Positions 47,183 through 58,095 of a DNA stretch of 64,000 nt are shown here, piece by piece. The stretch is from Palaemon carinicauda (Eukaryota; Arthropoda; Malacostraca; Decapoda; Palaemonidae). A model generated the notes under the pieces. The model worked only from the letters and a program-made list of their open reading frames with translations. It was not told the origin of the DNA and did not search any database. The stretch spans positions 57,233,151 through 57,297,150 of the forward strand of contig NC_090746.1 in NCBI RefSeq assembly GCF_036898095.1, read 5' to 3'. The number at the start of each line of letters is the position of its first letter. Position 1 is the first letter of the stretch. The translations under genes were made by a program, and so were the position numbers.

Positions 47183-48695
47183 TTGTAATTCAAGGGGTAT
47201 TAGTTTGTTGAGTGTGGTTGGAACAGTGTATGGGTAGAGTACTGATTAATATTAAGGATAAAACAGGGAATGCAATCTTAGAAGTGCAGGGTGGTTTTAG
47301 AAGAAGTAGGAATGTACAAATCGGATTTTTACCTTTAAGCAGGTATGTGAAAAATATGTAGCAAAAGGTAAGGTGGTGTATGTTGCGTTTATGGATCTGG
47401 AGCTTTACGTATGATATAGTTGATAGGGAGGCGATGTGGAATGTGGTGAGGTTGTTGCAGGCAGTGAAAAATTTCTACAAAGGTAGTAAAGCGTGTGTTA
47501 GGATAGGAAATGAATGAGCGATTGATTTCCGGTGAGAGGGGCCGAGACAGGGATGTGTGATGTTGCCATGGTCGTTTAACTTGTATGTTGATGGAGTGGT
47601 GAGAGAGGTGAATGCTTGGAGGACGAGACGAGGATTGAAACTGGTAGACGAGAATGATCATGAATGGAAGGTAAATCAGTTGTTGTTTACGGATGATACT
47701 GTACTGGTTGCAGACTCGGAAGATAAGCTTGGCCGATTAGTGACAAAATTTGGAAGGGTATGAGTGAGAGAAGGAAGTAGAATGTTGATGTGGGTAAGAT
47801 TAAGGTTATGAGATGTACGAGAAGGGAAGGTGGTGTAAGGTTGAATGTCCTGTTGAATGGAGAATTACTTGAGGAGGTGGATCAATTTAAGTACTTGGGG
47901 TCTGTTATTGCAGCAAATGGTGGAGTGGAAGCAGATGTACATCAAGAGAGTGAATGAAGAATGCAAAATTTTGGGGGCAGTGAAGGGAGTGGTAAAGAAT
48001 AGAGGGTTAGGCATGAATGTAAAGAGAGTTCTGTATGAGAAAGTGATTGCATCAACTGTGATGTATGAATTGGAGTTGTGGGGAATGAAAGTGACATAGA
48101 GACAGAAATTGAATATGTCCGAGATGCAGTGTCTGAGGAGTATGGCCGGTGTATCTCAAGTAGAAAGGGTTAGGAACGAGGTCGTGAGGGTGAGAACGGG
48201 TGTAAGAAACGAGTTAGCATCTAGAGTGGATATGAATGTGTTGAGGTGGTTTGGCCATGTTGACAGAGTGGAAAATGGCTGTTTGCTAAGAAGGTGATGA
48301 ATGCGAGAAGTACAAGAGGAAGGCCAAGGTTTGGGTCGATTGATGGAGTGAAGAAAGTTGTAGGTGATAGGAGGATAGATATGAGAGAGGCAAGAGAGTG
48401 TGCTAGAAATAGGAATGAACGGCGAGCGATTGTGACGCAGTTCCGGTAGACCCTGCTGCTTCCTCCGGTCACCTTGGATAACCGCAGAGGTAGCAGCAGC
48501 AGGGGATTCAGCGTTGTGAAACTTCATCTGTGGTGGATAATGTGGGAGGGTGGGCTGTGGCACCCAAGCAGTACTAGCCAAAACCGGTTGAGTCCCTTGT
48601 TAGGCTGGGAGGAACGTAGAGAGGAAAGGTCTTGTTTTCATTTGTTTGATGTCGGCTACCCCCCAAAATTGGGGGAAGTGCCTTGCTATATGTAT
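47183..48695 (+). mobile_element. Non-LTR retrotransposon 3' half (RTE/Jockey-like)
   Basis: 5'-truncated at about 47183. The reverse transcriptase shows RGISLLSVVGTVYGRVL, QGCVMLPWSFNLYVDGVV and the active-site box FTDD (about 47690) where YADD or FADD is usual. The C-terminal region shows RGGKVNVLLNGELLEEV-type sequence, FKYLGSVIAANGGVEAD, MNVLRWFGHVDRVENGCLL and TRGRPRFGS. The 3' UTR shares CCTGCTGCTTCCTCCGGTC and CCAAAATTGGGGGAAGTGCC with the fragment at 39640-40590. Several stops and frameshifts (for example near 47360 and 47516): a dead copy. Confidence 0.78.
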
Positions 48696-49767
48696 GTGAT
48701 GATAGTGTCAATCTAATTCTAATAACCAAGTGAGCACATGCTTGGCAAGTTCTCTCTACTTCTTAAAACAACACCAGATACAATCTTTAATAGTATCCCA
48801 AAGCCAAGAGGAGATGGTATTCCTGTAAAACATTATTGTCCTCACTGGCAGTGTTAAGGAAGACCCAAGTCATAATGTACTGTAGTGCCATATTGCCCCA
48901 AGAGGACAGAATTAATAATTCTGATTTTTAGTTATTTCTTTTAAGGAGATGGAGAATTTCAAACCTAGATGTGTAGATGACAAGGTTGTGGTTCTTCATT
49001 ATAAACTTTGAAACAGATAAAAGCAACCTATACCATCCATACAAATGGCTAGTGACTATAGCACTCAATCGACACACCCCAAGACAAAAGACGGTGCGGT
49101 GTACTCAAGTTATGATTATTACAGCTAAATTGTCTTTGTCTAATGTGGAGATAAAAAAAGAATTTTTATTTGAGGGGGTAAACTTATATCAATTAGGCTT
49201 TGAGAGAGAAGCAATATGAACATAAATATCACCTAAATCAAGCTTAGAGAGAGAAGTAATATGAACATCAGATGATCTTAAAACTTTCCCTCAAATCCTT
49301 ATAAATGATTTAACAGTTGTCAGCAAAAAAAAAAAAAGGAAAAAAAAATATATAAAAATAGATCAAGAGAGGATTGTCAGATATATATGAATCAGTTCTT
49401 TACAACCGCCTCCACACAAACGAAGTATATCTGCTTTAGAACAAAATCTCAAATGACCTTGATTTTAGAACATTACATTTACCGTACCCCATCAGATTAA
49501 AGAGTAATTGAAAAACTGTATGCCAGGATTTTTACTTCATTGACATCACACTTATCACTTACCTCAGACTGAGAAGGAAGAGTCAGAGCATGCCGGCATA
49601 ACCACTTACTTGGTGCCCAAAGCACCAGTTGACACAAAGTCGCAGCTACATTCGCACTTGGCCGCTGAAAACGAGGAAAGTTGTACATTTAGTTTTTTAG
49701 AAGGTAAAAAGAAAAAAAAATAGAAATATACTGTAGTATGATTAGAGATTTTTATGCATTTTTGATA
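48696..49767. other. No gene seen
   Basis: AT-rich DNA. An imperfect direct repeat around GAGAGAGAAGCAATATGAAC occurs at about 49200 and 49245. A-runs lie near 49327-49350. Confidence 0.5.
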
Positions 49768-50090
49768 AATGACAAATTTGTAAATAATTTACAACTATAC
49801 AAACATCAGCTCTTTATGGGGAATATACTTCTGACTAAGAGAAATAAAACTACCCACTGTTAGTTAGCAGGTGAGGTAGTACTGGCTACGCTGCTCACAC
49901 ATACTTATGCTATAATGCCACTTTTGATTGTACTGTAGTCAGGACTTGCAGGGGATAGAAGACAAGACAAATCTGTATATAGAGCTCAAGGATTGTATCT
50001 AGGAAAAATAAAAAAATTACTTACATGTGTCATTTGTTCCATCACTAAATACAAACCATTTCGCTCTTTGAAGGGAAAGACTCACTATTA
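49768..50090. repeat. DIRS-type foldback end with adjoining opposite tip
   Basis: Inverted arms at 49768-49820 and 49976-50035 share the family signature (AAATGACAAATTTG on the left; GGAAAAATAAAAAAATTACT on the right). Directly after, TGTTCCATCACTAAATACAA at 50035-50060 is the opposite-end tip. In minus orientation this is internal complementary region plus right ITR; in plus orientation it reads like a right-end/left-end circle junction. No intact DIRS body is attached. Confidence 0.6.
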
Positions 50091-51628
50091 GATGGGTAGA
50101 AGTGCTAACCATCTGGCTGGTTTTTGACCCAGGGTGTTCTTTCGTGCTTTTGCACGAGCGAAGAGTGAACACCCTGACACCCCACTAAATTTTTGTGCAT
50201 AAGTGAGAGGTAGCAGGCTGGGTAATCTGTGTGATTGTGTGATAACTAAGCACTGTTACTTGTCCAAGTAAGAATTCTTGGAGTAGTAGGGTTCCATTGA
50301 ATTAACCACTAGACATTGCCCAATTCTCACCTCACTAGAAGAATGGGGACGCAACAAATATATAAACATAATCAGGTTACCCAAGGAAAATGGTTCATAC
50401 CTGCAGGCGGAGGGGTAGCTTCTTGTCCTTCATCCCAGACTTAATCCAGAGTTATGTCTGCCCTCAACTGCCTGTTAATTGTCCAATGAAAAATCTTGAG
50501 ATGTTTATACCACTCATTGTGCAGCCACCACAGGACCGATGGAAGATGTCTCCATGTTCTTGTGGGTTACATCTTGCAGGTAGTGGGCGGTACATTTCAT
50601 CTAACACTTTCACATTCCCAACTGAGTTATTCTATTTAAATGGAAGGGACATGCTCCTGCCCCTAGCGTTAGGAGCTCTAGTTCTAAACTATTGCGGGGT
50701 AGAGTCCGGATTCAAGGCGTGATCTATCACCTTACGGATCATTGTAGAGATCATATTCCTTGCGACTCATTTTTACCCTCCCTATGCTAACACAACGTTC
50801 CGTCATCTCAGGGGCGAGCTACTGTGGTAGGTCGTTCCCTCACGAGCAAGTCTGTTCTCCCTTCCGGGCAAAAAGGTGGTCGCAAGGTGGCATTACCTTG
50901 CTCATGATCTAGTGCTGCAGAAGCACCCCGCTGACGCAAAGTCATCATAAACTGTTGAAGTAGAGGAGGCAGATATTACCGGATTAGCGTTTGCATGTCG
51001 CTCTCCATGGAAACGCTTGGCTTCGCATATGCCCCTGTCAGCGACAGAACCTCGCACTTCAACCGGTGAATGGGCACCCAACATTGTGCTAGACTATTTC
51101 GCTGGACCTGGGTCTACTTGGCTACGAGTTGGGGTTTGCGACAAAACCTTCTTCATTATTGTGCTCTTGTCGTCTGCTATGTGCTTACTGAAGTCAAGTG
51201 TTGCCAGATGGAAAACTTCATGTAATCTTTTCAAACTACGATGGGTTTTTTTTTTCAGGCATGATGCAAATATATGCTACACTTTGAATAAACAAAACTT
51301 ATCATTGAAAAAAAAAAATTTAGTAATGGTTTTTCTATTTTCATTTAAGCTCATGATTGTTTTATTTCCATCCTTCTGGTTATGCTAACTCAAGTCTTCA
51401 AAATAATTGTAGCATTGCCGTTGCCATATGTAAAACAAGAAGCATATGTTGAACTTACTGCCCCTCGAGCAAAAACTATCATTTAAAGGTGCATTTTTTC
51501 CTCCCATTTATCTATGCAAAGTTAAGCTAAGATTGTATATTGAATGTGGGCCTATATATGATTATAACTTGCAGAGCATGTGTACTTAATCATAGTTTGA
51601 GGTTATAAATTGAAACAGGGCCTAAAAA
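50091..51628. other. Unresolved, possible remnant of a DIRS ORF1
   Basis: A GC-richer patch at 50380-51240 carries short frames on both strands (50390-50722 plus, 51017-51388 plus, 50902-51084 minus). None matches a recognised domain. Its position beside a DIRS-type foldback suggests an old gag-like fragment, but this is inference. Confidence 0.25.
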
Positions 51629-51960
51629 TGGAGTTTTTATGATAACACAAAGTTTTATGAATACTTACCTGGCAGTTATATATATATAGCTATAGTCTGC
51701 CGTCCGGCACAATTTTTCAAAATTCGCGGCAACCGCCATGTGATGGTTAACACCCCTTACAGGGTGGTACGTGGAATCATTCCCGTTTTCTATTCCTCAG
51801 ATCATCTTTGCCCCACCTGTCTCCTGAGGGGAGGGTGGTGGGACTTAAAATATATATATAACTGCCAGGTAGGTATTCATAAACTTTGTTTTATTATAAA
51901 AACTCCCATTTTTATGAATAGAACTTACCTGGCAGTTATATACATATAGCTGTTTCACAC
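51629..51960 (-). repeat. Foldback 3' end and internal complementary region of DIRS copy D
   Basis: Arms 51629-51687 and 51849-51909 are over 90 percent complementary, centred on CTTACCTGGCAGTTATAT and its complement. A third copy of the tip, in left-arm orientation, at 51925-51955 (GAACTTACCTGGCAGTTATA) is the internal complementary region. The arms carry CCAGGTAGGTATTC and its complement, donor-like in both directions. Confidence 0.8.
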
Positions 51961-52344
51961 ATTTGGAGGAGGGTGACAGACAGCTAACATCGTTGGGAAA
52001 ACAACAATAAGTTGTAGGATAAAACACCTTGATTCCATACCTGCTAAGATAGCTGACTTCAAAGGTTCCTGCCTCTTGAGTCGCTTTCCCTTAGGAGTGT
52101 CAGCCAGGAGTGGACCTGTCATGCTGAAACAACTCAATCGAGTCTGTCAAACGGGGTGAGACCAACAACTTGACTAGACTTCAGCACTACCTATGCCCCT
52201 TTTTAAAAAACTGCAACCTTACTCAAACTAACCACCTAACCTTGCAGAATAGATATTACTATCTAGCTAGACTGAGGGTACTGTACCACCAATCAGTCCT
52301 CAGACAACCATAAAAACCAAAACCCAAACACAGGCATACAAAAG

Positions 52345-53445
52345 TTAAGGTTGAGGGGAGGTAGTAACTCCTTTGCCCAATACAGAAGCAGTAGCTACGT
52401 ATGGGCCCAAGGTATAACACCTTTCATAATCAACTCTTACCTCTCTGAGGTAATGGGAGGCGAACACAGAGTTGCTTCTCCAGAACCTTGCGTCCATAAT
52501 CTGTCTATCTGACATATTCTTGCGATATGCCAGTGAAGTAGCAATGGCTCTCACCTCATGAGCTTTTACTTTTAAAAGACTGAAGCTTTCTTCCTCACAC
52601 AAGAGGTGAGCTTCTCTTATTGTCTCCCTCAAGAAAAATGACAATGCATTCTTTGAGAGGGGCTTTAGAGGATCTTTCACTGAACACCATAAAGAATTGG
52701 AAGCTCCTCTAACATTCTTGGTACGAGATAAATAAGCCCTTAGGGCTCTAACTGGGCAGAGGAGCCTCTCCTGCTCTTGACCCACCACATTAGTGAGGCT
52801 AGGAACCTCAAACGTCCTTGGCCAGGGTTTAGATGGATTCTCGTTCTTAGCAAGGAAGTCGATCCTCAACGCACTTACTGCTCCATCCTGGTTAAAGCCC
52901 ACCTACTTTTCAATAGCGTGAATCTCACCGACCCTTTTTGCTGTGGCCAGAGCCATCAGGAAGAGGGTTTTCTTAGTAGCATCTCTAAGGGACGCTTGTG
53001 AGATGGGTTAGAATTTCTTGCTGCATAGGAACTTCAGAACCACGTCCAAATTCAAACTGGGGGTCTTAACTGAGCCTGCTTAGTTGTCTCAAAAGACTTA
53101 CAGAGATCTTGCAAGTCTTTATCCTGAGTCAAGTATATGCCTCTGTGCCTACAGACAGCAGAAAGCATACTCCTGTACCCTTTAACAGTGGATACGCCCA
53201 GTTTAGAGTCTTGTCTGAGGGACAACAAAAAATCCGCTATTTGGCTCACAGAGGTAGTGGTTGAGGAAACTTTATGCTCCTTACACCAAGCTCTAAAGGT
53301 TTCCCACTTCGATTGGTAGACTCTTTGCGAAGAGACACTCCTCGCTCTGGCGATAGCTCTTGCAGCTAGCGCAGAAAAGCCTCTCGCTCTGACAAGCTTC
53401 TCGATAGTCTGAAGACAGTCAGTCGTAGAGCGAGGGGGTTTTGAT
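52345..53445 (-). pseudogene. DIRS copy D tyrosine recombinase
   Basis: The core-binding domain includes LQTIEKLVRARGFSALAAR, YQSKWETFRAWCKEHK and GVSTVKGYRSMLSAVCRHRG, ending in one frame at 53052. The catalytic domain continues in shifted frames with AKRVGEIHA (first Arg, about 52930). It then runs in the 185-codon frame 52345-52902 with VKAHEVRAIATSLAYRKN (His-x-x-Arg) and FWRSNSVFASHYLRE (Trp and nucleophile Tyr). All catalytic residues are recognisable, but at least two frameshifts near 52910-53055 break the gene. Confidence 0.85.
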
Positions 53446-55165
53446 GATACCTCTCGAAGTGGGGCTGTTTGAGAAGCTTTGGACTTGGAGGAAGGATTCT
53501 TGGAAAGTCCACTAACATGTCCAACACCTCTGTGAACCATTCTCTTGCTGGCCAGAATGGAGCTACCAGGATCATTCTTCCTGATTCGAGGAAAGCGAAT
53601 TTCCCGACTACCAGATTGATGATCTTGAAAGGGGGGAAGGCATAGGTATCCATCCCTGTCCAGTCCATCAAGAAGGCGTCTACTGCTATTGCCTCCTCGT
53701 CCGGGACTAGGGAGCAGTAGTTGGGGATCCTTTTGTTTTGGTTGGAGGCAAAGAGGTCTATTAAAGGCCTCCCCCATAACTTCCACATACTCTGACAGAC
53801 CTGATGATTGAGGGTCCACTCCGTGGGAAGAACTTGCCCTTTCCTGCTGAGCATGTCTGCTCTTACATTCTTCTGTTCCTGCACGAATCTTGTTAGAAGT
53901 TCTACGCTGTTCTCCTTCGACCACAGGAGGAGCACTTTTGCTGTTTTGAGCAGAGCGAGAGTGAATTCCCCCTTGCTTTCTGATGTAAGCCAAAGCCGTG
54001 GTGTTGTCCGAATTGACCTCCACTATCCTCCCCAACACGGAGTCTTTGAAGGCCTTCAGTCCTAACAGAATGGCCATCAACTCCTTCCTGTTGATGTGCC
54101 ACCCGGCTTGCTCCTTTCCCCAAGAGCCTGAGACCTCCTTGCTTCCCAGTGTTGCTCCCCATCCTGACTCCGAAGCGTCTGAGAACAACACTAGGTCTGG
54201 ATTCTTCCTGAACAGGGAGATTCCTTCCCCTAAAATAACTGGATCCAGCCACCAAATCAGATGACTCTTGATTTCTGCTGGAATGAGGAAGGAAAAGGAG
54301 TCCTGAATCTTCCTGTCCCACACCCTTGATAGGAAGTGTTGAAGAGGTCTGAGGTGCAGTCTTCCCAGAGAGACAAATTGTTCGAGCGAGGAGAGGGTTC
54401 CCAGCAAACTCATCCAATCCCTCGCTGAGCACTTCTGTCTTTCCAGAAATTCCTGAACCTTCCCGAGGCACCTGGTCTGCCTTTCTTGGGAGGGAGAAGC
54501 CCAAAAACGAACTGAGTCCAGAACTATCCCCAAATAAAGTGTCTGACTCGGTTCGGTCTGAGACTTCTCCTTAGACCCAGTTCCTGAGCCATCATAAAAG
54601 TCTTGCGTGGGTCCTCCAGACATTTCTCCTTCGACCGGGATCTTATCAACCAGTCGTCTAGATATAGAGATACTCTTATTCCCTCTTGGTGAAGCCATCC
54701 TGCCACATTCACCATTACCCTGGTGAAGACTTGAGGAGCAGTGCTGAGGCTGAAGCAAAGAGCCTTGAACTGGAAACACTTGCCCTGGATCATAAATCTT
54801 AGGAACTTCCTCTAAGTCGGATGGATGGGGATGTGAAAGTAAGAGTCCTGTAAATTCAGAGAAACCATCCAGTCCCCTGGACGTACCGCTGCCAGCACCG
54901 ACCGAGTCGTCTTCATGGTAAATTTTGTCTTTTCCACAAAGATGTTCAGAGCGCTGACATCTAGCACTGGTCTCCATCCACCCGGGCTCTTGGGTACCAG
55001 AAACAGGCGATCATAGAAGCCTGGGGAAGATAGTTCCAGAACTGGCTCTATCGCTCCCTTCTCCAGCATCTGGTTCACATGATCCATTAGAGCCTCTTGT
55101 TTCCCGACGTCCGAGTACTGCGTCACCAAGGATAAAGGCATGTTTGAAAGTGGAGGCTTCTTCAA
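53446..55165 (-). pseudogene. DIRS copy D reverse transcriptase, RNase H, methyltransferase-like block
   Basis: The reverse transcriptase begins with LVPKSPGGWRPVLDVSALN and MVSLNLQDSYFHIPIHP (54812-55165). It then shifts frame to LCFSLSTAPQVFTRV and YLDD (54653-54664). RNase H follows in the frame 53052-54977: LVLFSDASESGWGATLG and VEVNSDNTTALAYIRKQGG. A further shift leads to LLTRFVQEQKNVRADMLSR, then PLIDLFASNQNKRIPNYCS and YAFPPFKI, the methyltransferase-like block. Same domain order as copy B with roughly half the residues changed, so a separate lineage. Confidence 0.88.
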
Positions 55166-55472
55166 GAGGGGGATCTTGTATCCCTCTTTGATGACCGAGA
55201 GGGACCAGGCGTCCGCCCCTCTTTTCTTCCAAGCCTGCCAAAAAAGTGAGAGTCTTGCTCCTACCGCTGTCTGGAGGACTTGAGCTTCATCTCCTGGGGC
55301 GGGATCTGAACGAACCCCTATTTGTTCTACCGCCCGTCTCTTGCCGTCTTCCCCTGAAGTCTGTTCTCGTTGGAGCTCTACCTCGAAAGGGCTGCTGAAG
55401 CTTCCTCTCCTCTCTCTTCAATGACAAAGGAACCGCTTGTAAAGGCTTTCGTGCAGAACGTGACAGGAGGTC
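55166..55472 (-). other. DIRS copy D spacer between ORF1 and the reverse transcriptase
   Basis: Arg-, Gly- and Ser-rich coding-like sequence in a minus frame shared by 55011-55241; no domain recognised. It probably belongs to the end of ORF1 or the start of the polyprotein. Confidence 0.4.
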
Positions 55473-57233
55473 TTATGTGGCCTTTTGCGCTAGAGAAAGG
55501 GTAATGTCCCTGACAAGGGACTCGGGAAAAAGGTGCTCCGATAGAGGGGCGTAAAGGAGCTCGGCCTTCTGCGCAACTGTAACTGCTCTAGAAGTGAAGG
55601 AACATAAAAGGGCCCTCTTCTTTAAAACTCCTGCTGAAAATAGGGAAGCAAACTCATTTGACCCATCCCTAAGAGCCTTGTCCATGCAGGCCATAATACT
55701 AGTAAGGTCTTCTGTATCTTCCAACCGCTCAGTTTTCCTGGCCAGTGTACCCAAAGACCAGTCCAAAAAACTGAAGACTTCGAAGGCTCTGAAAATTCCC
55801 TTGACGTGGTGGTCAAGCTCAGACATAGACCACATTACCTTCGCCGAGTTAAGGGCATGTCTTCTGGAAGAGTCAACAATGCCAGAGAAGTCCCCCTGGG
55901 AGGAGGCAAGCACTCCCAGGCCAAGAGCTTCTCCAGTCTCGTACCACATGCCCGCCTTAAACGCAAGTCTAGCTGGTGGAAACGAGAAGGTGGTCTTCAC
56001 CGCTTGCCTACTCTCCTTCAGACAGTCATCCATTCTAGTGAGAGCCTTCCTAGCCGAGATGGACAGCTTCATTTTGATGAAAGCCGACTGCTTTTTGGCC
56101 TTCTTCCTGCCAAACTGCGACTGAGGAGAACGAAGAGCAGCAGGTTGAAACTCCTCCCCATAAAGCTCAAGGAGGGAGCGAGAGAGAACCTTATAATCTG
56201 CAGCCGCATTAGCAGGCTTATCTTCATCCTCTGAGATATCCTCTAGATCTTGCCCTACTTCCAAATCAGTCTCTCGTTGGGCTGCAGAAACCAAGTCCGA
56301 GGTTGCTTTAACAAGCCGATCAGTTTCCAACTGCTCATCTGCATCTGAGAAAAGCAAATCGTCGGATGCGTCCTGACATCGAAGGGCGCGTGCGTCCTGG
56401 CGCCGCGCGCTGGAGGCGTCCTGACGTTGCGCGCTAGAAGCGTTCTCGAGGCGGAAGGAGGATGCGTCCTGGCGCAGAGAGCTGGAAGCGTCCTTGCGAC
56501 GAAAGCTGGATGCGTCCTGGCGTTGTGAAGCGGAAGCGTCTTGAAAAGGCAGGCTGGAAGCGTCCTGGCGTCGCGAGCGAGAGACGGAAGCATCCTGGCA
56601 ACGAGAATCATGAGCGTCCTGGTGGCGTGTCGAGGAAGAAGAAGTGCGGTACTGTGCGCTTGACGAATCGCGCCGCAGTTCCCTGGGAGAGGCACTCCAT
56701 TCCCTCTTAGTGGCCGATTTCTTAATATGTAAAGTGTCGTCCTTACGCCTGCCCGACTGGGAGGAAGGGCGGCTAAAAGCTTGTAACAGAGAAGACACCT
56801 GCTTCTGCATAACTTTTATAAAAGCTTTTGTGACTGCTGAATCCTGTGTTTCCGAAGGCAAGGGCCGCCGAGTAGCGCTGGTCGTAGGAGAAGGTTCTCT
56901 CGATAGTCTCTCATCACTTACAAGAAGAGGAGAATCTTCCTTCCCTCCATTTCTAGGCTTTGACCTCTTCGTTGGAACGGTGTCCCAGTCATCTTCTGAA
57001 GGAAAAGGTTCCGGGCTACTCGATAAGGGAGAGCGAGAACGGGTCTGGTCAGCTTGATTCCATCCCCTCTTGGTCGGTCTCGAAGCTTCATACTGCCATT
57101 TGCGTCTAGGCGAGGGGCTCGGGAAAGACACCATCACTTCCGACACGCCTTTTCCATGGCGGTCATGAGCAGCCTGGGAAAACGCAACGGGACTGCTTGA
57201 GGCGACGGCTGACCAAGGATGCGTACCTCTCAC
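55473..57233 (-). CDS. DIRS copy D ORF1 (gag-like), main part
   Basis: An uninterrupted 586-codon frame encodes the gag-like ORF1 protein minus its first part. Residues 1-185 are basic and Ser/Pro-rich. Residues about 195-290 hold roughly nine imperfect repeats of 8-11 residues around RQDASS. An acidic linker (ISEDEDKP) follows. The C-terminal 230 residues are a helical domain with FIKMKLSISARKALTRMDD, FPPARLAFKAGMWYETGEAL and FEVFSFLDWSLGTLARKTE, the likely capsid-like assembly part. The first Met in the frame is at 57233, but the true start is likely upstream at 57728. Function inferred from position in the DIRS layout. Confidence 0.7.
   Translation of the reverse strand: MRGTHPWSAVASSSPVAFSQAAHDRHGKGVSEVMVSFPSPSPRRKWQYEASRPTKRGWNQADQTRSRSPLSSSPEPFPSEDDWDTVPTKRSKPRNGGKEDSPLLVSDERLSREPSPTTSATRRPLPSETQDSAVTKAFIKVMQKQVSSLLQAFSRPSSQSGRRKDDTLHIKKSATKREWSASPRELRRDSSSAQYRTSSSSTRHQDAHDSRCQDASVSRSRRQDASSLPFQDASASQRQDASSFRRKDASSSLRQDASSFRLENASSAQRQDASSARRQDARALRCQDASDDLLFSDADEQLETDRLVKATSDLVSAAQRETDLEVGQDLEDISEDEDKPANAAADYKVLSRSLLELYGEEFQPAALRSPQSQFGRKKAKKQSAFIKMKLSISARKALTRMDDCLKESRQAVKTTFSFPPARLAFKAGMWYETGEALGLGVLASSQGDFSGIVDSSRRHALNSAKVMWSMSELDHHVKGIFRAFEVFSFLDWSLGTLARKTERLEDTEDLTSIMACMDKALRDGSNEFASLFSAGVLKKRALLCSFTSRAVTVAQKAELLYAPLSEHLFPESLVRDITLSLAQKAT
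56360..56640 (-). repeat. In-frame minisatellite inside copy D ORF1
   Basis: About nine imperfect units of roughly 24-33 bp, reading GCGTCCTGGCG on the + strand, encode RQDAS-type repeats on the minus strand. Unit lengths keep the frame open. Confidence 0.8.
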
Positions 57234-57506
57234 TCCCTTGCGGCCGTCGACGTACCTTCTCCCTTGGTCCTGAGACCTAGGGACGTGACAGGTTCAATCA
57301 GTCGCCACCGCCACTGCACTATCACAAGCACTAATCACACTCTCACTCTTACCTTTAAAGGCTGAAAGCTGGTCTTTAATAGCCTTCAACTCAGCCGCCA
57401 TCCTGGCGTACCGAGGGTCATCCGTAGATACCGTTCCTGTAGAAGGGGCAGGAGCTACTACCTCAGGAGAAGGTTCAACTTCTACAGAGGAATTAATTAA
57501 AGGATT

Positions 57507-57728
57507 TTAATAAATATTTAAGCTAAGCTCACTAGCAGAATTAGATTTAGATCTCGAAGCCCTCCTGGCTTTATCTAACTCTAACTTACGCACATAGCGT
57601 TTCATACTTAACCATTCTTTCTCGCTCAAAACCTCACATTCCTTGCACCTATTATCAAACGCACATTCAAAACCCCTGCACTTTAAACAAACAGTGTGAG
57701 GGTCTACTGAAACTTTCGGTAACCTCAC
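57507..57728 (-). CDS. DIRS copy D ORF1 N-terminus with Cys-rich motif
   Basis: The minus frame starts at the ATG 57728 with VSVDPHTVCLKCRGFECA and continues NRCKECEVLSEKEW, a C-x2-C-x4-C-x5-C-x2-C-type motif that is probably zinc-binding. A similar DPHSLC...CPECESWNEVQW arrangement stands at the start of copy B ORF1, supporting this as the true ORF1 start of the family. Lys/Arg-rich coil-like sequence (YVRKLELDKARRASRSK) follows. The frame closes at 57507 and is joined to the main part through a frameshift or an intron between 57234 and 57506. Confidence 0.6.
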   Translation of the reverse strand: MRLPKVSVDPHTVCLKCRGFECAFDNRCKECEVLSEKEWLSMKRYVRKLELDKARRASRSKSNSASELSLNIY

Positions 57729-57755
57729 CTTGCATACCTCATTTACACAAACACG

Positions 57756-58095
57756 AAAATGATATTTTAATTATAAAATAAATTTTTGAATATACTTACC
57801 CGGTGAATATATAATAGCTGCTGCTCCAGCGGCTCGACAGAAAACACACACAAAAACTCGCGAGCGATCGCTATGAAGGTTGCGGGTGTGCCCACCAGCG
57901 CCAACTATCGGCCAGATACCACATATACATGTAAACAGACCCAATTTTTCTCATCCCGCTGGGTCTCTATCGGGGAGGAAGGGGGGGCCTTTAATTTATA
58001 TATTCACCGGGTAAGTACATTCAAAAATTTATTTTATAATTAAAATATCATTTTTAAATATTTAACTTAGCCGGTGAATATATAATAGCTGATTC
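57756..58095 (-). repeat. Foldback 3' end and internal complementary region of DIRS copy E
   Basis: Arms 57756-57814 and 57995-58054 are almost perfect inverted copies around CTTACCCGGTGAATATATAA. A third copy of the tip in left-arm orientation lies at about 58066-58090 (CTTAGCCGGTGAATATATAA). The right arm reads CCGGGTAAGTACA, a strong splice-donor-like string. Confidence 0.85.

Larger units (their letters stand above)
51629..57755 (-). mobile_element. DIRS-like retrotransposon, copy D
   Basis: A minus-strand element with foldback 3' end (51629-51909), internal complementary region (about 51910-51960), tyrosine recombinase, methyltransferase-like block, RNase H, reverse transcriptase and ORF1 up to a zinc-motif start at 57728. 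About 6.1 kb are visible. The 5' ITR is not seen: the sequence runs into the 3' foldback of copy E at 57756, so E probably inserted near the 5' end of D. The element is a different family from copy B (arm tip CTTACCTGGCAGTTATAT). Frameshifts break the polyprotein. Confidence 0.85.
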
